From an uncultured Dehalococcoidia bacterium (GTDB lineage: Bacteria > Chloroflexota > Dehalococcoidia > Lucifugimonadales > Lucifugimonadaceae): 33,449 bases of DNA. Below are positions 23,964 to 31,285 of the stretch, piece by piece. Both the position numbers and the translations under genes were made by a program. How positions within the stretch are numbered: position 1 is the stretch's first letter; every line of letters starts with the position of its first letter. The stretch is taken from NCBI GenBank assembly GCA_913052475.1, contig CAJXEJ010000024.1, positions 1-33,449 on the forward strand. Reading direction: 5' to 3'. The notes beneath the pieces were generated by a model, which saw nothing but the letters and a program-made list of their open reading frames with translations, was not told where the DNA came from and did not search any database.

Positions 23964-25202
23964 GTGCAAATCAAAGATGTGAAAACGTGGGCAGTCGCTA
24001 ATCCCCCTCCTCACTTTGGCGGACCGTTCTGGGTGTTCGTAAAACTGACAACCGATAATGGAATATCGGGGTATGGAGAGGCTTACGGCGTTCCGTTTTC
24101 TCCTGATCGCGTCCGGCAGCTAATCGAGGATGTTGCCGACCGTCTGGTGGTTGGCCGAGATCCATTCCAGATCGAAACTATTTCTCGGACGATCTACACC
24201 AGCGGCTACTCCCACCACCCCGAATTCACGATGGGTGGAATACTCAGCGCACTCGAAATCGCCTGCTGGGACATTGTCGGCAAAGCCCTCAACCAGCCCG
24301 TTTACAACCTGCTGGGCGGCAAGGTCAACGACAAACTGCGATCGTACACATATCTGTATCCAGAAGATGACCCCGCTAGCACCGCCGACAACGCATCGAC
24401 GAACGCCCTTCGCAGCGTCCACAACGATCCTGATATAGCCCCAAAACGTGCGGAGCACTACATCAATCTTGGATTTACAGCGATCGGGTTTGATCCCGTC
24501 ATGCCAATGGGATCTTTCGATCCGAGGCAACTTTCGCTCGCTACGCTAGACAACGCAGAGCTTGTTACAAAAAATATTCGCGAAATGGCAGGCAGCAAGG
24601 CAGATCTGTTAGTCAAAACGCACGGAGAAATGACGACCTCCTCTGCGATTCGACTCGCCAAACGTTTGGAAAAATTCGATCCCCTATGGCTGGAAGAACC
24701 GGTACCACCAGAAAACGAAAAAGAGATGGCAAGGGTTGCCCATTCGACGAGTATTCCCGTCGCCACCGGCGAAAGATTGGTGAGCAAGTACGAGTTCGCC
24801 AACCTCCTCGATCGGCAAGCAGCTTCGATCCTCCAACCGGCACTCGCAAGAGTCGGAGGAATCCTCGAAGCGAAGAAGATCGCCGGTATGGCGGAAGCGC
24901 ACTACGCCCAGATGGCTCCCCATCTCTACACCGGACCCATCGAAGCGGCTGCCAACATTCAAATCGCCACGTGTAGCCCAAACTTCCTCATTCAGGAAAG
25001 CATTCAGACGTTCGATGGCTTTTACTCCGAGGTGCTAAAGAATCCAATCCAGTGGCAGGACGGATACATCATTCCGCCGACCGAACCCGGTATCGGATAC
25101 GAACTCGACGAGGACGTTGCCGACGCAAACCCGTACACAGAAAACAAGGTGTTCCCACCGATGGTCGACAAGCCGATCGTGCTCGAACTTGATGGTCGAT
25201 AA
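23964..25202 (+). CDS. Enolase-superfamily (mandelate racemase/dehydratase-like) protein with altered active site
   Basis: A 412-residue protein with an N-terminal capping domain (1-120, including ALEIACWDIVGKALNQPVYNLLGG) and a TIM barrel. It resembles sugar-acid dehydratases such as DgoD. Glu residues are kept in LEEPVPP (~244) and ATGERL (270), and His320 in MAPHLYTGP. The first metal-ligand strand reads LLVKTHGEM, where relatives have D-x-H-G, so Lys218 replaces Asp. The dyad Asp in QPD is Ala293, and the lysine of the second strand is Gly in TAIGFDP. It starts at GTG with AAAGGA upstream. The reaction is uncertain and may differ from classical dehydration. Confidence 0.85.
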   Translation: MQIKDVKTWAVANPPPHFGGPFWVFVKLTTDNGISGYGEAYGVPFSPDRVRQLIEDVADRLVVGRDPFQIETISRTIYTSGYSHHPEFTMGGILSALEIACWDIVGKALNQPVYNLLGGKVNDKLRSYTYLYPEDDPASTADNASTNALRSVHNDPDIAPKRAEHYINLGFTAIGFDPVMPMGSFDPRQLSLATLDNAELVTKNIREMAGSKADLLVKTHGEMTTSSAIRLAKRLEKFDPLWLEEPVPPENEKEMARVAHSTSIPVATGERLVSKYEFANLLDRQAASILQPALARVGGILEAKKIAGMAEAHYAQMAPHLYTGPIEAAANIQIATCSPNFLIQESIQTFDGFYSEVLKNPIQWQDGYIIPPTEPGIGYELDEDVADANPYTENKVFPPMVDKPIVLELDGR

Positions 25203-25262
25203 AACACCAATACCGCATTAATCACCAACAGTAATCACCAAGGAAAACTCTGGAGTACCAAA

Positions 25263-26429
25263 ATGAAAATCACAAACGTTGAAGCATGGGTTGTCGTGCC
25301 GGATCTTGGAGGTCTGAAGGACTATCAGGGTGAGTGGCAATGGACATTCGTGACGATCGAAACCGATGAAGGTATTACCGGTTGGGGCGAGTCGTCCAGC
25401 ACACCCCGGCACGGATCACTGCTGACGGGCGCAGGCGTACGAGCGGTTCGAGAAGCACTGATCGGCGAAGATCCTGCCGATATCGAACGACTCTGGCACA
25501 AACTGTTCCGTCGCTATACGTACATGGGTTCGCGTGGTTTCCCGACAACGATCATTAGCGGTATAGATATCGCTTTGTGGGACATCAAAGGCAAGGCGAC
25601 GGGGCGACCCGTCTACGATCTACTCGGCGGCAAGATGCGTGACGATATTCGCATGTACGCCAACGCATGGTTCGGCGGTTGCTCGACACCAGAGGACTAT
25701 CACAAGGCGGCGAAAAATGTGGTCGCCGAAGGACACGACGCCATGAAAATGGACCCGTTCCTCGAAATGCAGCCGTTCCACACGATGTATCAGGACGGCC
25801 AAATATCCGCCGCTGGTGAAAACCTTGGTTGCGACATCACCGCAGCGGTTCGCGATGCGGTTGGTCCCGATGTTGAAGTGCTAATCGACGCCCACGGGCA
25901 TTACAACGTTAAGACGGCGGTACGGCTGGCGAATCGGCTTTACAACGAGTCGAAGATCGACTGGTTCGAAGAGCCTTTGCCCCCGGAAGGCATCGAAGCA
26001 TTACGGTCAGTTCGGCAACAAATGCGAGCACCAATGTGCCTTGGTGAACGGCTTTTCACACGCTGGGACTACTCGCAGATCTTGCACGAGGGTCTGACTG
26101 ACTTCATCATGCCCGACGTCACCTGGACTGGTGGAATTTCCGAGCTGAAGAAGATCGCCACGATGGCAGAAACATACTACATCCCGATCAGCCCTCACAA
26201 CGCTCAGGGGCCGGGTCAGATTCTCGGAGGTGCTCACGTTTCAATCAGCACTCCGAATTTCTATCGCCTGGAACATGCCCTCGATTTCAAGCCGAGTTAC
26301 GACCGATATATGACCGAACCGTTCAACTGGCAAGGCAACAAGCTGGTACTCAACGGCAAGCCCGGTCTCGGGATCGATCTCGACATGGACGCGGTGCGCG
26401 CCGATCTGCACTCCGATTGGACTATGTAA
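25263..26429 (+). CDS. Enolase-superfamily sugar-acid dehydratase-like protein (mandelate racemase group)
   Basis: A 388-residue member of the mandelate racemase/galactonate dehydratase group, with complete catalytic landmarks: Lys162 in AMKMDPF, Asp209 and His211 in LIDAHGHYN, the FEEPLPPE glutamates at 236-237, GERL Glu262, Asp285 in IMPDVTW and His312 in SPHNAQGP. It would take a proton from the alpha-carbon of a hydroxy-acid using Mg2+ and probably lose water to give a 2-keto-3-deoxy acid. It follows the altered paralog after 60 bp with a GGAG site. The pair may work on related substrates, or the first may be regulatory or specialised. Confidence 0.9.
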   Translation: MKITNVEAWVVVPDLGGLKDYQGEWQWTFVTIETDEGITGWGESSSTPRHGSLLTGAGVRAVREALIGEDPADIERLWHKLFRRYTYMGSRGFPTTIISGIDIALWDIKGKATGRPVYDLLGGKMRDDIRMYANAWFGGCSTPEDYHKAAKNVVAEGHDAMKMDPFLEMQPFHTMYQDGQISAAGENLGCDITAAVRDAVGPDVEVLIDAHGHYNVKTAVRLANRLYNESKIDWFEEPLPPEGIEALRSVRQQMRAPMCLGERLFTRWDYSQILHEGLTDFIMPDVTWTGGISELKKIATMAETYYIPISPHNAQGPGQILGGAHVSISTPNFYRLEHALDFKPSYDRYMTEPFNWQGNKLVLNGKPGLGIDLDMDAVRADLHSDWTM

Positions 26430-26466
26430 ACCTGTAAAAGTTGACCCTCAGCATCGATCTAATTCA

Positions 26467-26661
26467 ATGAAATCTCCCGAATTTCAGACCTGTCCCGAAT
26501 GCGGTCGTGAATCACAACCGACCGACGAAATCCGCGGTTACGTCGTAGCCGAATGCGCTGGCAACTCTTTTACGGCAACCCCGATGAAGAAAAATGAACT
26601 GCCAAACATCACCGAAATAAGGACTACAATGCCCATTCGTACGCTTTCATCGATCGATTGA
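26467..26661 (+). CDS. Possible small protein with CPxCG motif
   Basis: A 64-codon ORF starting MKSPEFQTCPECGRESQP and continuing with a second isolated cysteine (AECAGN). The CPECG knuckle recalls zinc-ribbon proteins, but a second CxxC is missing. No good ribosome-binding site precedes the ATG. It lies in the 308-bp gap between the enolase-superfamily gene and the convergent livF, where nothing else is seen. It may be real or chance. Confidence 0.25.
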   Translation: MKSPEFQTCPECGRESQPTDEIRGYVVAECAGNSFTATPMKKNELPNITEIRTTMPIRTLSSID

Positions 26662-26737
26662 TCTGATGGTGGGATTCACGCTGTCTTCCGTTTGTGGTGC
26701 GCACGGATTTGATCCGAGCCGTACTAGCTAAATCGAA

Positions 26738-27472
26738 TCAGTCTTCCTGAAGACCCAGGAAGTAGGCTCCGATGCCATCGTCGTCCAGTAGTTCTTGCGC
26801 AGAACCCGTATGAACCACCTTGCCACCGGCAAAAATATAGCCACGATCGGAACGAGCGAGCGACAACCTGGCGTTCTGTTCGACGAGTAGCAGTGTGACT
26901 CCTTCGTTCCGGAGTCCGTCTATGCAGCTCATGATTTGCTGCTGGTACAGCGGTGACAGGGCGGCAGTTGGCTCATCGAGCATCAGGAACTTTGGATTCG
27001 ATATGAGTGCCCGCGAAATCGCCAGCATCTGACGTTCACCACCGGATAGTGACGCTGCGAGATCGCCCATCCGAGGCTCCAGATCGGGGAACGTCCAGCA
27101 GACCCGTCCGATGCAATCGGCGAGCACCCTACTGCCGAATTTGATCCCACCCATTTCCATGTTTTCTCGAACAGTGAGGGTGGGGAACACGTTGTCCACC
27201 TGCGGCACATACCCGATTCCGCGACTGGCAAGTTTGTCAGTCCGCCATCCTGATACGTTTTCACCGTCGTACTTCACAGTCCCGCCGTAATGCGACGCGA
27301 GGCCGAACACTGCCTTGATAAACGTTGATTTGCCGCAGCCGTTGGGTCCAATAATCGTGACGAACTCGCCTTCATCGACGTGCAGGTCAATGCCGTTCAG
27401 AATCTGGACTGAACCATATCCACCCTCAAGAGCTGTTACATCGAGTGCGGTTTTTGATGTTGCCTCTGTCAT
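26738..27472 (-). CDS. livF: Branched-chain amino acid-type ABC transporter ATP-binding protein LivF
   Basis: A 244-residue cytoplasmic ATPase of the HAAT (branched-chain amino acid/amide) importer family. Walker A GPNGCGKST is at 42-50, the signature LSGGERQMLAISRAL, Walker B LMLDEPTAALSP, and the H-loop/LivF stretch LLLVEQNARLSLARSDRGYIF. EGGYGSVQILNGIDL is LivF-like. Its start overlaps the livG stop by four bases (ATGA), so it is translationally coupled. It is the last gene of the operon. Confidence 0.93.
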   Translation of the reverse strand: MTEATSKTALDVTALEGGYGSVQILNGIDLHVDEGEFVTIIGPNGCGKSTFIKAVFGLASHYGGTVKYDGENVSGWRTDKLASRGIGYVPQVDNVFPTLTVRENMEMGGIKFGSRVLADCIGRVCWTFPDLEPRMGDLAASLSGGERQMLAISRALISNPKFLMLDEPTAALSPLYQQQIMSCIDGLRNEGVTLLLVEQNARLSLARSDRGYIFAGGKVVHTGSAQELLDDDGIGAYFLGLQED

Positions 27473-28236
27473 GTATCACCTAGATAGGCTTCGATCACAT
27501 CTTGATTCTGCCTGACTTCGTCGGGGTTGCCTTCCATAAGAATTCGACCTACATCGACCACAATAATTCTGTCGACACCGGTGCGAAGAATGAAATCCAT
27601 GTTGTGCTCGATGACGAGCATGCCGATATTCCGTTCCGAGGTGAGGGTTCGGAGGTTCTGGAAAATTTTTTCAGCCAGCGGTCCGGCAACTCCAGCGACT
27701 GGTTCATCGAGCAGTAGTACCCGTGGTGAACTCATTAACGCTCGTCCGATATCGACAAGTTTGCTCTGACCACCCGAGAGCTCACTGGCGAGATTGTGCG
27801 CCATATGCTCAATCTCAAGCATCTCTAGCACTTCGTAAGCGTTTATCAATCGCTGTTTCTCGGCTTTTCGGGTACTCGGTCGCAACAACGAAATAATCAA
27901 GTTGGGTGCGAACTGGTCTCTTGGCGGCACCAGAAGATTCTCGATCACCGTCATTTCCCGCCAGAGCCGAGTGTGCTGGAAAGTCCTTGTCAGACCAAAC
28001 GCCTGAATCTGGTCCGCCCTACTGTCAGTAACGTCCTGCCCAAACACCTCCACGGAACCGGACGTTGATTCAAGCAATCCGGATATGCAATTAAAGGTCG
28101 TCGACTTCCCGCAACCGTTGGGGCCGATTAGTCCGACGAACTCGCCTGCGCCGACACTGAATGAAATCCCATCGACTGCTCTGAGACCACCGAAATCTTT
28201 CGTCAGTTCTGATACTTGAAGTGCTGGTGATGTCAC
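27469..28236 (-). CDS. livG: Branched-chain amino acid-type ABC transporter ATP-binding protein LivG
   Basis: A 255-residue partner ATPase. Walker A GPNGCGKST is at 38-46; LTRTFQHTRLWREMTVIENLLV is the LivG-type Q-loop region; the signature LSGGQSKLVDIGRAL has an unusual SK in place of QR; Walker B is LLLDEPVAGV; the H-loop is VIEHNMDFI. Its start overlaps the permease stop by four bases. It forms a heterodimer with LivF under the fused permease. Confidence 0.93.
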   Translation of the reverse strand: MTSPALQVSELTKDFGGLRAVDGISFSVGAGEFVGLIGPNGCGKSTTFNCISGLLESTSGSVEVFGQDVTDSRADQIQAFGLTRTFQHTRLWREMTVIENLLVPPRDQFAPNLIISLLRPSTRKAEKQRLINAYEVLEMLEIEHMAHNLASELSGGQSKLVDIGRALMSSPRVLLLDEPVAGVAGPLAEKIFQNLRTLTSERNIGMLVIEHNMDFILRTGVDRIIVVDVGRILMEGNPDEVRQNQDVIEAYLGDT

Positions 28237-31169
28237 GTCGTAACACCTTTCTCAACTGACGGAGGCGTCTCTACCGGTGGAGTCGAATCTTGAGGAATCT
28301 CATCTATTGCGTCCGGGCGTTTCGGGCGACCAGGTATTTCAGGAAGAAGACCTTTGGCAGACATGAGTAGTGCGCTAACGATCACCACACCGATCAACGC
28401 CAGTTTTAGGTACGTCAATTGCACAGTGATCTCACCACGCTGGAACACCTGGCTGATGGAAAGGTCTGACCAGATAAGCCCTCCAATGTCGACGAGCAAC
28501 CATTCGAACGCTCGATCGATATCAGATACCAGGTTGTGGAACGCTAGATCCGCGTCACCCCGTGAAACAACCATCACATTGAATACGAATTCAACGATAA
28601 CGATCAGGAACGCACCGATAACCATGCCACGGTTGTTGGCTTTACCACCGACGATAAATGCAGCCCAAACTAGGAACGTCGAGCGAACCGGATTCATGAA
28701 ATCGGGGAAGATACTTGTGTTCAGCCACGCCCACAGTGCACCCGCAAGAGCCGCAATTGCGGCGCCCAGAGCGAGACTCAATGCTTTGTGAGTGAGAATG
28801 CTGTGCCCGTGGTGTTGGCTAACCTCTTCATCTTCCCTGATCGAGCGTAGGATTCGTCCCCACGGTGACGATAAAACGGTGTCGAGGAAATACCAGACAG
28901 CCAGCAACACGATCACGCTCAATATCGCGAGAAATACCAGGTAAGGTGCCGGACCATCCAGCCCGAGGACGTTACCTGCGGTTTCTGCAGGACCAGACTC
29001 CCACCACCCAAGCAGAGGGCGGGAGTAGTGCGATATCCCGATTGCCGACGTGACAGTACCGGCCCGCAGAATTGGTTCGGCCTGTAGCGCGATTCTAAGC
29101 ATTTCTCCGAGCGAGATAGTGACGATCGCAAAATAGTCTATTCGCAACTTACTGGTCGGGTAGACGAGCAACCAGCCGACGATGGCCGATATAGATACCG
29201 CCACGATTGTCGCCTGCCATGGCGCCCATCCATATCCGTTCGTTTCGACCGGTGCTGTGAGTATGCCGACCGCGATCGCTCCGATACCAACGAAAAAGAT
29301 GACTCCAAAATTGGTCATACCGGTAAGACCGGTATGCAAATTCAGCGAGAAACTCATCAAACCGAATATGCTCACCAGAGCGACAATTCGCGCTATCTGC
29401 ATCGTCTTAGTCAGGGTGCTGACACTCGGCAACATCCATACGATGGCGATCAAGATTACGAGGAAAATCCCGAAGGCTATCCACGATCCTCTGGAGGTTT
29501 CTCTGTCAATCTTTAAGAATTTCGCCGACCGGTCGCGAAGATCGGTAGTAACGCCTCCGGAAAATCCGAACACTGAGTCTTTAGCTAAAGCGATTCGTCC
29601 GCGGTATTCCGTCAGATATTTAGCGATGCCAGATGAAATCACCGCTCTGACTGGCTCGAGCGCACGGGAACTCTGTTCCAGCAACTGCCCCCACCAGTTC
29701 AGGTTCGTAATTACTCGCTGTCCAGAAGGATCAAAGGAATCTCGAATTGGTGTGCGCGCTTCGCCGGTATCAACAAGACGTCGTTTTCGGTCGCGCTCAA
29801 TGTTCCAGCGCTGAATCGCACTCCCGATGCCTCTCGGGGTAAGCAGAAGCACCCCGATCAGGAAAATGAAAGGCATTACCTCAGAAAAACCAGATGCAGT
29901 AGGGCGATCGAGGGCATTACCCGCACCAACCAGCAAAGGATCTGAAAATGCCCGAACAGCACCAACGATAAAGGCACCCATTATCACGCCTGGAATCGAT
30001 CCGATCGTACCAAGAACAATTACTGCAAAGGCAGGGAGCAGTAGAGAAATACCTAGCTCCGGATTGATCGGCAAGACGGCGGCAAGAAGCGCACCTCCGA
30101 AGCCTGAAATTCCGGCAGAAAGAAAGGCGCTTGTGCCGTGTACCCGCTCGACATGAATTCCGGCAGTAGCGGCAAGATCTGGATTGTCGGCAACCGCCCG
30201 CATCTGCCTGCCCAGACGAGTTCGGTGCAGTAATAGCAGTAGCAACACAACTGCGGCAAATACTCCGACAACCAGTGCCGATTTAGTGTAGCCAAATCCG
30301 TAAGGATTTACGTTTTCCGCCAACTGCATCAGCGGTTGTTCAACACGATCACCCAGATGGAGTTGGAGTCGTTCAGTGGGGATTTCGAAACGGGATGTTG
30401 CAAGCTTCCAATCGCGATCCGGCACAAACCTGAATGTTCGAGCAGAGAACCGCATATATAGAAGTGCTCGGATAATCATTGCGACACCGAGCGACGCAAT
30501 CATCATCACCTGGGGCGACGCCATTTTTCTTCGAAGGCGTGTGTAGATGAGCTTGTCGGCAATGAGGCCGATTAGTCCGGTGAGAACGAATGCTGCAATC
30601 GCAGCCCAAATCAGCAACTGCCAGTTGAGGTGATCATCTTTGGGCGAGTCGGCGATTGAGAAAAATCGGTCCGACCACATCAGTGTTAGGGCGATATACG
30701 CCCCTACCAGCATCATCTCAGCCTGGGCAAAGTTCCCGAATCTCTGGACTTTGTAGGTGAGAGTGAGACCGACCGCCACGCTCAAATATGCCGCAGCCCA
30801 GTACAACCCGCTGAGACCGATGGACGCCAGGTTGAAGTTCAACGTTGCCGACCGGCCCAATCCCGACAACGCTATTTCAAGAATTACAAACCCGAGGACC
30901 GCAACGATGACGGGCGTGGAGATGGTCGCCGTAGTTTTCCATCTGAATTTCGCCTGATTCAGCAGTAGATGAACAAGAGCAAGCCCACCGGCCAACATTT
31001 CCGTGACCAGCAACATCCACTTCAGGTCGCCTGTACGGAATCCCACCCACACCACGACACTAGCACCGTAGGTCATACCTGCGAACGCATCTAAAAGCAG
31101 AAGCGCACCGAGCGCCAGTTGCCGTTGCCAGAAGGGAATTACTTTCCACCGTTGCCACATTTCAGTCAA
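28233..31169 (-). CDS. Fused branched-chain amino acid-type ABC permease LivH-LivM
   Basis: A 978-residue inner-membrane protein joining both permease subunits that are normally separate. Residues 1-105 add about three spans. About 115-450 is LivH-like, with RFGNFAQAEMMLVGAYIAL at 143-161 and MRAVADNPDLAATAGIHVERV at 323-343. A polar linker runs ~455-560. About 565-930 is LivM-like, with LNLHTGLTGMTNFGVIFFVG at 609-628 and the ATPase-contact loop RSIREDEEVSQHHGH. The C-terminal tail is proline-rich. It lies between the binding protein and livG with a four-base overlap to livG. Such fusions exist elsewhere; substrate range is unknown (amino acids, amides, urea). Confidence 0.9.
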   Translation of the reverse strand: MTEMWQRWKVIPFWQRQLALGALLLLDAFAGMTYGASVVVWVGFRTGDLKWMLLVTEMLAGGLALVHLLLNQAKFRWKTTATISTPVIVAVLGFVILEIALSGLGRSATLNFNLASIGLSGLYWAAAYLSVAVGLTLTYKVQRFGNFAQAEMMLVGAYIALTLMWSDRFFSIADSPKDDHLNWQLLIWAAIAAFVLTGLIGLIADKLIYTRLRRKMASPQVMMIASLGVAMIIRALLYMRFSARTFRFVPDRDWKLATSRFEIPTERLQLHLGDRVEQPLMQLAENVNPYGFGYTKSALVVGVFAAVVLLLLLLHRTRLGRQMRAVADNPDLAATAGIHVERVHGTSAFLSAGISGFGGALLAAVLPINPELGISLLLPAFAVIVLGTIGSIPGVIMGAFIVGAVRAFSDPLLVGAGNALDRPTASGFSEVMPFIFLIGVLLLTPRGIGSAIQRWNIERDRKRRLVDTGEARTPIRDSFDPSGQRVITNLNWWGQLLEQSSRALEPVRAVISSGIAKYLTEYRGRIALAKDSVFGFSGGVTTDLRDRSAKFLKIDRETSRGSWIAFGIFLVILIAIVWMLPSVSTLTKTMQIARIVALVSIFGLMSFSLNLHTGLTGMTNFGVIFFVGIGAIAVGILTAPVETNGYGWAPWQATIVAVSISAIVGWLLVYPTSKLRIDYFAIVTISLGEMLRIALQAEPILRAGTVTSAIGISHYSRPLLGWWESGPAETAGNVLGLDGPAPYLVFLAILSVIVLLAVWYFLDTVLSSPWGRILRSIREDEEVSQHHGHSILTHKALSLALGAAIAALAGALWAWLNTSIFPDFMNPVRSTFLVWAAFIVGGKANNRGMVIGAFLIVIVEFVFNVMVVSRGDADLAFHNLVSDIDRAFEWLLVDIGGLIWSDLSISQVFQRGEITVQLTYLKLALIGVVIVSALLMSAKGLLPEIPGRPKRPDAIDEIPQDSTPPVETPPSVEKGVTT

Positions 31170-31236
31170 CAGGCAGCCCGTCCGGTCGACTAATCGTTGC
31201 TGAAAGAGTGTGCATTCCGGCCTATATCAACTTAAG

Positions 31237-31270
31237 CGGCGCGCAGCAGGATAAATCCCACTGCGCGCCG
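31237..31270 (-). terminator. Strong hairpin after the tandem binding-protein gene
   Basis: CGGCGCGCAG pairs perfectly with CTGCGCGCCG, enclosing a smaller GGA-TAAA-TCC stem. No T-run follows on the minus strand. It parallels the hairpins after the peptide-binding protein gene and may keep binding-protein mRNA above permease levels. Confidence 0.5.
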
Positions 31271-31285
31271 TGCTTCGAAGTTTTA

